Shown here: positions 1 to 8,218 of the stretch, one piece after another
Position numbering within the stretch: position 1 is the first letter of the stretch
How the letters are laid out: the number at the start of each line of letters is the position of its first letter
Source: Bacteroidales bacterium
GTDB lineage: Bacteria; Bacteroidota; Bacteroidia; Bacteroidales; G3-4614
Length of the DNA: 32,883 nt
Direction of reading: 5' to 3'
Assembly (NCBI GenBank): GCA_017559955.1
Contig: JAFYPQ010000032.1
Location: forward strand, 1-32,883
Program-made: the position numbers and the translations under genes
Notes under the pieces: model-generated
Database searches by the model: none
Seen by the model: the letters and a program-made list of their open reading frames with translations, nothing else
Told to the model about the DNA's origin: nothing

Positions 1-1
1 A

Positions 2-1189
2 TTGCAGTTACCCGATGAGCGACCAATTGTCGATTTAGGCAATATGACTCTTATGGAGTATAACGCATTGTCTCCACAATTGCGAGCCGCATTGCGAGAT
101 TACTATCTTCCCCGCCCGCAACAAGGCGAAGATAGCAGACCTCCGCATTATAAGTTGCAATTGCCCGACGAAAAACCCTTAGTCGATTTAGAGGGGCTTT
201 CATTAAGAGAATGGATGGAGAGAGAAAATCGCATAAAAGAGATATTAAAAGAAAATTATAAACCCTCTTTTTTAGAAAATATTAAAGAGAATGAGTCTCG
301 TAATTTTATTTATCCTTCGGGATATAATATCTCAAACTCTGTGGAGGCTGAGAATATGGCGAAAGCAATGAATTTAAAAATTCGTAGAGTCAACGACATA
401 AACGATCTTACACAGCAAGAGAAGAAGTATTTGGATGACCATTCTCGAGGTAAAGGATTTTATAACCCAGAAACCAATGAGGTAGTTGTAATTGATAAAA
501 ATATAGAAAGCGATGTTGATTTTCAAAACACTTTTATTCAAAAAGGAGTTGGCGAGAAGGGCTTACAATCTATATTAGGAGATGATATGGACGGTTTCTT
601 AGATGATGTCTATAATAATATGACTCACAGAGAGAGTGAGAAATATTCTGCAAATGGAGGTTCGTCAAGAGAGATAGCGTTATCATATATCTCAGATTTA
701 GTAAAGAATCCAAGTATAAATCCAGGAGAGTGGCAACGACTATCGGCGTATGTCAGAAATTTGTTCCGAAACAGATATAATGTTCAAAATCTTTCAGACG
801 AAACCGTTCAGAATCTTCTTTGGCGAACAGCTAATCAAATTACGGGCGACGATTCAATAGAGGAGATGATTAGGAAGTCAGCAGGTTTAGCAATTCTTAG
901 AAATAGAGACAACTTCTATCTTAAAGATGTAATACCTGAAAGCCCCTTTAAGCATACAAGAATGCAAAATATATACAAAAACATCAAAAGACCTATAGAT
1001 TTTGGTAATAGTGCCAATAAAGCATATTTGTATAAAAATATTGATTATGGAAATTACAAGTTATTAGATGCGTTTGATATTGAGGGTAATAATGATTTTA
1101 TAAGAATATTGCAAAAAGCAATAAATGATGGAGAGATAAAAACTTATTTCGATTATTTAAGGTTTTTATCTAATCTATATAACAAGTAA
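2..1189 (+). CDS. C-terminal part of a large mobile-element polyvalent-type protein (5' end outside window)
   Basis: The frame is open at the left edge; the TTG at base 2 is most likely an internal Leu, because the same motif recurs 51 residues later preceded by Lys. Two copies of a linear motif (LPDE-[RK]-P-x-VDL) lie at residues 3-12 and 54-63, each followed by a short predicted helix. Residues about 150-210 resemble the metallopeptidase-like segment found in very large polyvalent proteins of Bacteroidetes phages and conjugative elements, where HExxxH is expected. Here the site reads IQKGVGEKGL (179-188), so His, Glu and second His are all replaced and no peptidase activity is expected. The charged C-terminal third is not recognised. 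Base composition is AT-rich. The family assignment is from memory of motif context. It may instead be a chromosomal remnant of such an element. Confidence 0.6.
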   Translation: MQLPDERPIVDLGNMTLMEYNALSPQLRAALRDYYLPRPQQGEDSRPPHYKLQLPDEKPLVDLEGLSLREWMERENRIKEILKENYKPSFLENIKENESRNFIYPSGYNISNSVEAENMAKAMNLKIRRVNDINDLTQQEKKYLDDHSRGKGFYNPETNEVVVIDKNIESDVDFQNTFIQKGVGEKGLQSILGDDMDGFLDDVYNNMTHRESEKYSANGGSSREIALSYISDLVKNPSINPGEWQRLSAYVRNLFRNRYNVQNLSDETVQNLLWRTANQITGDDSIEEMIRKSAGLAILRNRDNFYLKDVIPESPFKHTRMQNIYKNIKRPIDFGNSANKAYLYKNIDYGNYKLLDAFDIEGNNDFIRILQKAINDGEIKTYFDYLRFLSNLYNK

Positions 1190-1206
1190 TATTTATTCAT
1201 TTAATA

Positions 1207-1235
1207 GAATGGCAGGGTCCCTGCCATTCTGTTAT
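1207..1235 (+). terminator. Hairpin terminator after the mobile-element gene
   Basis: Perfect 11-bp inverted repeat (gaatggcaggg / ccctgccattc, 1207-1217 and 1219-1229) around a single central base, followed by a short T-rich stretch. It lies 18 nt after the stop codon. The extreme symmetry would also fit a palindromic recognition site. Confidence 0.6.
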
Positions 1236-1304
1236 TTAAATGATATGGATAAAAAATAAAAAAATTGTATCTTTATTGCGTTAATCTTTTTAATCTTTTA
1301 GCTT

Positions 1305-2555
1305 ATGGGTACACCTATTAGAATATTCGGTAAAAGCTTTACCGACAAAATAGAGGATAAGGCTTTTTATGGATTTCATATGACTTCTATTGAGATTCCG
1401 GAAGGGATAACAGAAATTGGGGAACAATCTTTTGCCGACTGCAAAATAGAGAGAATAAAACTCCCTTCAACTCTTAAAAAAATTGGCAAAGAGGCATTTT
1501 ATCATTGTTCTCGCCTAACTGATATTTATATTCCCGACTCGGTTACAGAAATTGGAGAATATGCCTTCTCGTCGTGTAAAAACCTAAAAAGTATCAAACT
1601 TTCATCATCTCTAAAAAAGATAGATTCTCAAACTTTTGCCTATTGTAATAATCTTAAAGCTATATCTATCCCAGACTCGGTTACAGAAATTGGAGAAATG
1701 GCATTCTTCTTTTGTAAAAGTTTAGAGGAAGTAAAACTTTCAAAATCATTACAGGAATTAAAGAGTGATACTTTTCATTCTTGCCCATTCAAAGAGTTCA
1801 TACTCCCTGATTCCTTAAAATTGATAGAAGCTTATTCTATAAGATTTTGTAATGAATTAGAGACTCTATATATACCTAAATCGGTAGAGATGATTGAAGG
1901 TCCTATAACCCAAGAGTGTTGCAAACTAAAAGAGATTAAGGTTGATGTTGAAAATAGATTTTACGACTCGCGAGAGAATTGCAATGCTATAATAGAAACT
2001 GCTACAAACACTTTAATTCAAAGTTGCACTCCTAACATAGTACCCTCTGTAACTGCTATAAGAGGCGGTGCTTTAGTGGGTTTTGACAATATTGAGAAGA
2101 TAGATATTCCTCCAACAATAGAGAACATCGGTTTTTTCATATTTTCGGGATGCAAAAATCTTAAATCTGTTTTTATCCCTGCTTCTGTTAAAGAGATAGG
2201 TTTTTATTCATTTTTATATTGCCCAAATATTGTATCTATTGAAGTTGATAAGGAGAATAGATTTTACGACTCGCGAGAGAATTGCAATGCTATAATAGAA
2301 ACTGCTACAAACACTTTGATAAAGGGTTGCCCTACAACCATAATTCCAAAAGGAGTTGAAAGAATAGCAAATAATGCTTTCGACAACTACGATAGTTTGT
2401 ATGAATTGACTATTCCTGAAAGTGTTACATTTTTAGCGGAAAATTTTGTTCTCTATTGCAACAACTTAAAGAGAATTAATGTAGCAAAGGGTGAGGCGGA
2501 CTTTTATAGAGAAATGGTATCAGACCTACTTAAACCCTTAATAGTTGAAGAGTAA
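1305..2555 (+). CDS. BspA-type leucine-rich repeat protein (LRR_5 family)
   Basis: The 416-residue protein is built almost entirely of about 23-residue repeats of the BspA/LRR_5 kind (I.IP.SVTEIGE.AF..C..L..I.L), typical of Bacteroidales and Treponema surface or host-interaction proteins. No signal peptide, lipobox or C-terminal sorting domain is visible, so this copy looks cytoplasmic or exported by an unknown route. Two non-LRR inserts (near residues 214-245 and 315-346) share a motif beginning ENRFYDSREN and are encoded by a 62-bp perfectly repeated DNA stretch, pointing to recent internal duplication or gene conversion. A near-consensus -7 element (TATCTTTA, 1268-1275) lies about 30 nt before the ATG. 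The gene stands alone between two strong hairpins. The function is probably binding or adhesion, but no ligand can be inferred. Confidence 0.85.
   Translation: MGTPIRIFGKSFTDKIEDKAFYGFHMTSIEIPEGITEIGEQSFADCKIERIKLPSTLKKIGKEAFYHCSRLTDIYIPDSVTEIGEYAFSSCKNLKSIKLSSSLKKIDSQTFAYCNNLKAISIPDSVTEIGEMAFFFCKSLEEVKLSKSLQELKSDTFHSCPFKEFILPDSLKLIEAYSIRFCNELETLYIPKSVEMIEGPITQECCKLKEIKVDVENRFYDSRENCNAIIETATNTLIQSCTPNIVPSVTAIRGGALVGFDNIEKIDIPPTIENIGFFIFSGCKNLKSVFIPASVKEIGFYSFLYCPNIVSIEVDKENRFYDSRENCNAIIETATNTLIKGCPTTIIPKGVERIANNAFDNYDSLYELTIPESVTFLAENFVLYCNNLKRINVAKGEADFYREMVSDLLKPLIVEE
1953..2014 (+). repeat. 62-bp perfect direct repeat, copy 1 (inside the LRR gene)
   Basis: Identical to 2256-2317, offset 303 bp (101 codons, in frame). 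Synonymous positions are identical too, which implies recent duplication or gene conversion. Confidence 0.95.
2256..2317 (+). repeat. 62-bp perfect direct repeat, copy 2 (inside the LRR gene)
   Basis: Second copy of 1953-2014. The identity stops abruptly on the 3' side, where the Leu codon changes from TTA to TTG and the following residues diverge. Confidence 0.95.
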
Positions 2556-2601
2556 AAAGCCGGTAACAACACAAGTGCTATAAGTGGTGTCAATCAAGGT
2601 C

Positions 2602-2648
2602 TGAATAGAACCCCAAAGTTTAAACAAAAAACTTTGGGGTTCTATTCA
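2602..2648. terminator. Bidirectional hairpin terminator between the LRR gene and asnS
   Basis: A 19-bp perfect stem (2602-2620 with 2630-2648) and a 9-nt A-rich loop. It sits between the convergent LRR gene and asnS and can serve both. Confidence 0.85.
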
Positions 2649-2669
2649 TTGTTTATAAAAATTTGTTTT

Positions 2670-4067
2670 TTAGAACTCGGCGTTGCGTGGTGTACGCGGG
2701 AAAGGAATAACGTCACGGATATTGCTCATTCCTGTTACGAATAATAATAGACGCTCAAATCCCAATCCAAAGCCTGAGTGGGGAGCAGTTCCGAAGCGAC
2801 GAGTATCCAAGTACCACCAAATATCTTTTTCGGGAACACCCATTTCGTTTGCACGTTGGGCAAGTTTCTCGTAGTTCTCTTCACGTTGCGAACCTCCGAT
2901 AATCTCTCCGATTTTTGGGAATAGAATATCCATTGCACGAACGGTTTTACCATCGTCGTTTTGTTTCATATAGAACGATTTAATCTCTTTCGGATAGTCC
3001 GTTAGGATTACAGGGCGTTTGAAATACTCTTCAACTAAATAGCGCTCGTGCTCAGCAGCAAGGTCTGCTCCCCAGAAAATTGGGAACTCAAATTTTTTGC
3101 CATTAGCAACAGCTTCCTCCAAAATGCTGATACCTTCAGTGTATGTTAAACGTTTGAACTCAACATCAATAACAGAACGTAAGCGAGTCAATAGCTCTTT
3201 GTCGAACATATCGTTAAGGAATTGCAAATCATCAGCACAATTGTCCAAAGCCCAGCGAACGCAATATTTAATAAAGTCTTCAGCCAACTCCATGTTGTCT
3301 TCAATTTCGTTGAAAGCAACCTCTGGCTCAATCATCCAGAACTCTGCCAAGTGGCGAGGAGTGTTAGAATTTTCGGCACGGAAAGTGGGACCAAAAGTAT
3401 AAACAGCACCAAGAGCCATTGCAGCCAGCTCAGCCTCTAACTGTCCCGAAACGGTTAATGAAGCTTGACGTCCGAAGAAGTCGTTGTCGTACATAATAGA
3501 ACCGTTTTCATCTTTTTTCAAGTCGTAAAGGTTCATTGTAGTTACTTGGAACATTTGTCCGGCACCCTCACAATCCGAAGCAGTAATTAATGGAGTGTGA
3601 AAGTAGAAGAAACCTCTTTCGTGGAAGAAGTTATGTATTGCCATAGCCATATTGTGGCGAATACGAAATACCGCACCAAAAGTATTTGTGCGTGGACGCA
3701 AGTGTGCAATCTCACGAAGATACTCCATAGTGTGTCCCTTCTTTTGAAGAGGATAAGTTTGAGGATCGGCTGTTCCGTAAACCTCAAATTCGCTACATTG
3801 TATCTCTATCTCTTGACCACCTCCTTGCGAAGCCACCAATTCTCCTACAACCGATAAACACGCACCTGTGGTAACAAGTTTCATTTGTTCCTCATCTGCT
3901 GTAGCAAGATCTACAACTATCTGTATGTTTTTTATGGTTGTACCGTCGTTTAGTGCAATAAACGCAACTTGTTTGTTTCCTCGTTTAGTTCTAACCCAAC
4001 CTTTAACATTTACCTTTTCGCCAATAGGCTTTTGAGTAAATAGGTCTGTAATTCTAATTCTTTTCAT
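2670..4067 (-). CDS. asnS: Asparaginyl-tRNA synthetase
   Basis: A class IIb aminoacyl-tRNA synthetase that charges tRNA-Asn with asparagine in the cytoplasm. At 465 residues it has the normal length. An N-terminal OB-fold anticodon-binding domain (about 1-110, with WVRTKRGNK and IQIVVD) precedes the class II catalytic core, with [15 protein letters not shown] in motif 2 territory and the terminal motif 3 [12 protein letters not shown] followed by the usual end [11 protein letters not shown]. It lies 65 nt downstream of rluB on the same strand, with no terminator between them, so the two are probably co-transcribed from the promoter at 5447-5477. Transcription ends at the large hairpin at 2602-2648. 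The ATG is preceded by an A/T-rich leader typical of Bacteroidales. Confidence 0.97.
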   Translation of the reverse strand: MKRIRITDLFTQKPIGEKVNVKGWVRTKRGNKQVAFIALNDGTTIKNIQIVVDLATADEEQMKLVTTGACLSVVGELVASQGGGQEIEIQCSEFEVYGTADPQTYPLQKKGHTMEYLREIAHLRPRTNTFGAVFRIRHNMAMAIHNFFHERGFFYFHTPLITASDCEGAGQMFQVTTMNLYDLKKDENGSIMYDNDFFGRQASLTVSGQLEAELAAMALGAVYTFGPTFRAENSNTPRHLAEFWMIEPEVAFNEIEDNMELAEDFIKYCVRWALDNCADDLQFLNDMFDKELLTRLRSVIDVEFKRLTYTEGISILEEAVANGKKFEFPIFWGADLAAEHERYLVEEYFKRPVILTDYPKEIKSFYMKQNDDGKTVRAMDILFPKIGEIIGGSQREENYEKLAQRANEMGVPEKDIWWYLDTRRFGTAPHSGFGLGFERLLLFVTGMSNIRDVIPFPRTPRNAEF

Positions 4068-4132
4068 ATTGTAATTTTATATATTTCTCTTTTAAGTTAT
4101 AAAGTTAAAAGCCGAAGCCTTTGCTGTTTAAG

Positions 4133-5305
4133 CTATTCGAAAGCCCCCATGTGCAACATATTTACCTCCTCTTTGGTGAGGTAACGCCAACGTCCCCGAG
4201 GTAGGTCTTTTTTTGTTAATCCTGCAAAATATACTCTGTCGAGTTTCTTTACTTTGTATCCTAATGTTTCAAATATGCGGCGGACAATACGGTTGCGTCC
4301 CGAGTGAATTTCAAGGCCAACTTGGTCTTTATCCGTTTCGGTGGCATAGCTGATGGCGTCGGCGTGTATCGGACCATCGCTAAGTTCAATACCGTCGGCG
4401 ATGCGTTGCATATCCTCTTCTGTTACGTCCTTGTCGGTGAATACGTGGTATATCTTCTTTTTAACATATTGTGGGTGAGTAAGTTTCGATGCTAACTCTC
4501 CGTCATTTGTCAAAAGTAAAACTCCTGTGGTATTTCTGTCAAGGCGACCAACCGGGAAAATTCTTTCGGGACAAGCCTTGCGTATAATATCCAATACGGT
4601 TAAACGACCTTCGGGGTCTTTTGTTGTGGTAACACAATTTTTAGGTTTATTCAACAAAACATAAACCTTATGTTCGGGAGTAATCACCTTGTCTTTTATC
4701 GAAACTACGTCGCCAAATAGAATTTTAGTACCGAGCTCCAATATAACCTTACCATTAACCATAACCTCGCCACGTTGTATCATTTCGTCAGCCTCTCTGC
4801 GAGAACAAACCCCTGCTGTCGAAAGATATTTATTTAGACGAATAGGCTCGTCGGGGCTGTAAGGAGCCTTATACAAGATAGGTTCTGGAATAATTCTCTT
4901 TTTCTTCTTGTTTTTCGCTGTCGGAGCAGGTATGGGTTGCGTTGGAGTATTAATCTGAGAAGGTCTCTCAAATCTTTTACCACCTGCATTATATCCCTCT
5001 CTGTTGTTATTAAACGATCTGCTCGAATTACCATTGCCATATCTTTTTAACACATTCGAGCGACGTTGTTGTGGGCGATCGCTTTCGTTATAAGAATCGT
5101 ATCTGTTCGATTCGTATCGTTTCCCCTCGTCGTTACGAGAATAGTAATCGTTGTTGTATGATTTTGTACGGTAATCCGAACCGTAAGAGTAGTTGGGGCG
5201 ATTGTTGTTGTAACTCTTTTTAAATCCGTTCTCTGAGTTGCCACGCCCAAAGCTATCTCGTCTTTCGCCTATCCTTGGGCGACGAGGCTTTTGTTTTTCG
5301 TCCAT
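4133..5305 (-). CDS. rluB: RluB-type 23S rRNA pseudouridine synthase with disordered N-terminus
   Basis: Converts a specific uridine of 23S rRNA to pseudouridine (RsuA/RluB/E/F family). The first 130 or so of 390 residues are low-complexity, rich in Asn, Arg, Ser, Tyr and Gly, followed by a Lys run; this is an RNA-binding-like disordered tail common in Bacteroidetes orthologues. An S4 RNA-binding domain follows (about 155-205, IRLNKYLSTAGVCSRREAD). The catalytic motif GRLDRNTTGVLLL holds the nucleophile Asp256. The Bacteroidetes neighbour pair rluB-asnS is conserved here. The promoter lies about 140 nt upstream, giving a long structured leader (see 5374-5412). Assignment to RluB rather than a paralogue such as RsuA or RluE rests on length and context. 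Confidence 0.88.
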   Translation of the reverse strand: MDEKQKPRRPRIGERRDSFGRGNSENGFKKSYNNNRPNYSYGSDYRTKSYNNDYYSRNDEGKRYESNRYDSYNESDRPQQRRSNVLKRYGNGNSSRSFNNNREGYNAGGKRFERPSQINTPTQPIPAPTAKNKKKKRIIPEPILYKAPYSPDEPIRLNKYLSTAGVCSRREADEMIQRGEVMVNGKVILELGTKILFGDVVSIKDKVITPEHKVYVLLNKPKNCVTTTKDPEGRLTVLDIIRKACPERIFPVGRLDRNTTGVLLLTNDGELASKLTHPQYVKKKIYHVFTDKDVTEEDMQRIADGIELSDGPIHADAISYATETDKDQVGLEIHSGRNRIVRRIFETLGYKVKKLDRVYFAGLTKKDLPRGRWRYLTKEEVNMLHMGAFE

Positions 5306-5373
5306 TGATTTATTTGTTTGTTTTTTATATTTGGCAAAACTGAATAACTATATTTGCCATTTGTTAATTCAAC

Positions 5374-5412
5374 TTTAAATATTACAAGCCTCACGGCTCT
5401 ATAATATTTAAA
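5374..5412 (-). promoter_or_regulatory. Stem-loop in the rluB-asnS 5' leader
   Basis: Perfect 11-bp stem (TTTAAATATTA, 5374-5384, with TAATATTTAAA, 5402-5412), a small internal loop, then AGCC/GGCT capped by TCAC. It lies between the predicted transcription start (about 5440) and the rluB ATG, with no U-run in the minus direction, so a terminator is less likely than a leader structure. A second weaker hairpin is at about 5416-5438. Confidence 0.5.
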
Positions 5413-5446
5413 CGTCTCTAAAACTAAAAGTTTTAAGAGTTGTTTG

Positions 5447-5477
5447 CAAAGTTATCATTTTTTATGCTAATAAACAA
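5447..5477 (-). promoter_or_regulatory. Bacteroidetes-type promoter for rluB-asnS
   Basis: Reading the minus strand, TTG (5477-5475), a 20-nt spacer, then TAACTTTG (5454-5447) matches the Bacteroidetes primary sigma consensus (TTG...TAnnTTTG) exactly. It predicts a start near 5440 and a leader of about 135 nt. Confidence 0.75.
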
Positions 5478-5502
5478 TCACGTGCGTAAAAAAGTTTAGA
5501 AG

Positions 5503-5535
5503 TTGTTCTGAATTGTTCTATTTTTTGTAACTTCG
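5503..5535 (+). promoter_or_regulatory. Probable promoter for the slyD-type gene
   Basis: TTG (5503-5505), 22-nt spacer, TAACTTCG (5528-5535), one mismatch to TAnnTTTG. The ATG follows 22 nt after the -7 element. It is divergent from the rluB promoter. Confidence 0.5.
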
Positions 5536-5557
5536 CATCTGATAAAAATAAATAACT

Positions 5558-6115
5558 ATGGATATTATAAAAGACGGAAAATATGTTGAAGCCTGCTATG
5601 TTCTTACAGTAGGCGAAGAGGAGGAGGTTATGGAGACAGTACCCCAAAACCGCCCATTGTCATTTATATTTGGAGCCGACCAAATGTTAGAGGCATTCGA
5701 AAAAAATGTAGCAGGGCTTAAAGCCGGCGATAAGTTCGATTTCAGAATAGCATGTGCCGATGCTTTCGGAGAGTATGAAGAGCAACGAGTACAAGAGTTA
5801 TCGAAAGAGATATTCAGTCCTAACGGACAATTCGATGCCGAGAATGTGGTTCCCGGAAAAACATTTCAAATGATAAACTCTGATGGTGATCGTTTTAATG
5901 GCTCGGTATTAGAGGTTCGAGAAAACACTGTTATAATGGATTTCAACCATCCTCTTGCCGGTGAAGAGTTACACTTTGTCGGAGAAGTTTTGTTGGTTAG
6001 AGATGCAACAGAAGAGGAGTTAAACCCAAAACACGCTTGCGGATGTTGCAGTGGTTGCCACGGCGGAGATTGCAGCGACAGCGGTTGTGGCGGATGCAGC
6101 GGTGGATGCGAATAG
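5558..6115 (+). CDS. slyD: SlyD-type FKBP peptidyl-prolyl isomerase with Cys/His-rich metal-binding tail
   Basis: A cytoplasmic FKBP-family proline isomerase/chaperone. The FKBP fold with an insert-in-flap domain spans about residues 1-155, with the family signature DFNHPLAGEEL at the end. The last 27 residues are a Gly/Cys/His-rich tail (HACGCCSGCHGGDC and CGGCSGGCE) holding eight Cys and two His, which should bind Ni or other soft metals as in E. coli SlyD. No signal peptide is seen. The 185-residue length fits. The stop codon is 17 nt before the M16-like gene, so the two are likely co-transcribed. The symbol is used for the type; orthology to SlyD is likely but not proven. Confidence 0.85.
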   Translation: MDIIKDGKYVEACYVLTVGEEEEVMETVPQNRPLSFIFGADQMLEAFEKNVAGLKAGDKFDFRIACADAFGEYEEQRVQELSKEIFSPNGQFDAENVVPGKTFQMINSDGDRFNGSVLEVRENTVIMDFNHPLAGEELHFVGEVLLVRDATEEELNPKHACGCCSGCHGGDCSDSGCGGCSGGCE

Positions 6116-6132
6116 TTATTAATAATATCTGA

Positions 6133-7407
6133 ATGACTCTAAAAGCACGTCCACTCGTTAAAGACTTTGAACAGATGACCTTTAAGATGCCTCGTTTGAT
6201 TGAAACCGAACGGGGCATACCTCTGTATCTATACACAGGCAGTGTGCAAGATGTGTCAAGAGTCGATTTGATATTCTCGTCGGGAACATATCACGAGCCT
6301 GCTCCCCTGGTGGCTCAGGCTGCGGCAGAGGCTTTGGTAGAAGCTTCTCAAAAAAAGAGTTACGACAGAGTATCTGAACTATTCGATTTTTATGGTGGTT
6401 GGGTTCGTAAAACAGTATCGTTGCACTATACAATATTTACCCTCTACTCGCCAAACCGCACATATAAAAAACTATTGCCTCTGTTTTTTGAAGTAATAAC
6501 CACTCCTCGATTTAGCAAACGTGATTTAGAACGTTTTAAAAGGCAGGGTGCCGAAAGCTTAAAAGTTGCACAAAAAAAAGTCGAGAGTATCTCTTCTACG
6601 ATATTCAAACAACAAATGTTCGGAGAACACCCATACGGAGTAACGCCTAAGGTTGAAGATTATGAAGATCTACAAATAGAAGAGGTAAAACAATATGCTC
6701 GAGAGAGATATGTTGCAGAAAAATGTAAGGTGTTGTTGTCGGGAGATGTTAACGACGAGATGTTAAATCTTTTAGTCGAAAACATCCGAAAGATAAACTC
6801 CTCAGATGAAATCGTATCTCATCTCCATTCGATAAATATTGGCTCGCCACAAGGTATGGTGGTAGAAGATGTAAAAAATGCACTGCAAAGTTCTGTGCGA
6901 ATTGGAGCAAGAACAATAAACCGCAACAATGATAACTATATGAATCTTCATATATTAAACAGTGCATTGGGCGGATACTTCGGAAGTCGATTAAATAAGA
7001 ATATTAGAGAGGAAAAAGGTTATACCTACGGAATAAATTCGTGGTTGATAGGTCTGCCTGATGCAGCCTACTTTACTATATCTACCCATACTGCAACGCA
7101 TTTTACTAAGCCCTTGATAGAGGAGGTAAGAAAAGAGATAGAAAAAATAAAAAGTACCCCAATTACAAACCAAGAGATGCACTCTTTAAAAGGCTATTTG
7201 TTGGGCGATTTTGCCAGAATGTTTGATAATAGTTTTACCCTTGCCGATAATTTTATAGCAATATTGACAAACGGAGTGCCATTAAACTACTACGATACCC
7301 GTATCGAATATATCAATAATGCAACCCCCGAGGTATTACTCCAAACAGCACAAAACTATCTTCCCTCATTTGAGGATATGTTGTTGGTGGTGGCAGGGAA
7401 TTATTAG
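6133..7407 (+). CDS. M16-family peptidase-like protein lacking the zinc motif
   Basis: A 424-residue protein with the two-lobed M16B (processing-peptidase-like) layout. The N-terminal lobe has the strand VDLIFSSGTYHEPAP where active members continue with HxxEH; here that helix reads AQAAAEALVEAS (61-72), so the zinc ligands and catalytic Glu are missing. The C-terminal lobe keeps the Arg/Tyr substrate motif (GSRLNKNIREEKGYTYGI, about 283-300). This is the pattern of the inactive partner subunit in paired M16B proteins, but no active partner is next to it. There is no signal peptide, so it is presumably cytoplasmic. It follows the FKBP gene by 17 nt. It may pair with an M16 enzyme encoded elsewhere, or act as a peptide-binding scaffold. 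Confidence 0.8.
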   Translation: MTLKARPLVKDFEQMTFKMPRLIETERGIPLYLYTGSVQDVSRVDLIFSSGTYHEPAPLVAQAAAEALVEASQKKSYDRVSELFDFYGGWVRKTVSLHYTIFTLYSPNRTYKKLLPLFFEVITTPRFSKRDLERFKRQGAESLKVAQKKVESISSTIFKQQMFGEHPYGVTPKVEDYEDLQIEEVKQYARERYVAEKCKVLLSGDVNDEMLNLLVENIRKINSSDEIVSHLHSINIGSPQGMVVEDVKNALQSSVRIGARTINRNNDNYMNLHILNSALGGYFGSRLNKNIREEKGYTYGINSWLIGLPDAAYFTISTHTATHFTKPLIEEVRKEIEKIKSTPITNQEMHSLKGYLLGDFARMFDNSFTLADNFIAILTNGVPLNYYDTRIEYINNATPEVLLQTAQNYLPSFEDMLLVVAGNY

Positions 7408-7440
7408 TTGTCTGCTGTCAGTTTCGGTTGTTATAAAAAC

Positions 7441-7471
7441 AAGAAGGAATATATCCCGTATATTCCCTCTT
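7441..7471. terminator. Bidirectional terminator between the M16-like and OMP genes
   Basis: GGAATATA (7446-7453) pairs with TATATTCC (7459-7466). The flanking AAGA/TCTT extends the stem across one mismatch, with T-rich sequence following. It lies between convergent genes. Confidence 0.6.
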
Positions 7472-7531
7472 TATCTTTTATCGTAAGAATAAAACTATAT
7501 TCTTCCTTTTTATAAGTTTGATTAGGTGAAA

Positions 7532-7999
7532 TTAGAACTTATAAGAGCCACCAATACTCCATCCAAAGCGAGAGCCATGGTTGTGAACCAATTGTCCTTT
7601 AACTTCAGAGTAAATAGCCCAGCTATCGTTAATATCATATTGAGCGCCACCGCCGAGGTTCATACCAACGCAAGTAGTGTTACCTAAAGATTGATAGCCC
7701 AAAACAGTGAAACCGGCTAATGGATAGGCTCTAAATCCTTTCCCAAAGAAGAATTGATAGTGAGCATCTACGTTAATATCCCATGTTGCCACTGATTTAT
7801 TTCTAAATCCATAGTCAAACGATGCAGCAACACGCCAAGGATCGGTAATACTATAAGAGAATTTTGCTCCCAATCCGGCATTAGTAATTCCTTGACCTGC
7901 ACCAAGCATAAATTGTGCACTTGCCGTCATTTCACCTTTTTGAGCATAGCCTGCAAAAGCAAATACACAAAGCATAATAGTTAACAATAATTTTTTCAT
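7532..7999 (-). CDS. Small outer-membrane beta-barrel protein
   Basis: 155 residues with a clear signal peptide (KKLLLTIMLCVFAFAGYAQ, cleavage after about residue 19). The rest alternates hydrophobic and polar residues, rich in Gly and aromatics, and ends in the aromatic strand IGGSYKF typical of BAM-assembled barrels. It fits the Bacteroidetes OmpW/OmpX-like 'outer membrane beta-barrel' families, probably eight strands. It is monocistronic; its 3' side shares the bidirectional hairpin with the M16-like gene. About 45 nt upstream is a one-mismatch -7 element (TTACTTTG on the minus strand, 8054-8047 area). Substrate or role cannot be read from the sequence. Confidence 0.8.
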   Translation of the reverse strand: MKKLLLTIMLCVFAFAGYAQKGEMTASAQFMLGAGQGITNAGLGAKFSYSITDPWRVAASFDYGFRNKSVATWDINVDAHYQFFFGKGFRAYPLAGFTVLGYQSLGNTTCVGMNLGGGAQYDINDSWAIYSEVKGQLVHNHGSRFGWSIGGSYKF

Positions 8000-8218
8000 A
8001 GATATATCTGTTTTAAACTTGTAAATGTATTCTCTCTTTAATAGTACAAAGTAAATAAAAATATTTCATAAGGCATTAAATGTTTTTAACAAAAAAAAAG
8101 GCACAAAAATAAAACCAAATAAAAAATAATTAATAATTTAGCATCTGCATAAAACATAGCATTGAAATAGGTGTTGTTATAAGAAGATAATATTTAAACA
8201 ATTTTAAAACTAACGAAT

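Noticed and set aside
1207..1229. Attachment site of the mobile element
   Set aside because: It is a hairpin directly after a stop codon. No second copy, tRNA gene or integrase is visible in the window.
2683..3857. Several open frames antisense to or out of frame with asnS
   Set aside because: The real asnS frame accounts for the region; the others lack start context and family motifs.
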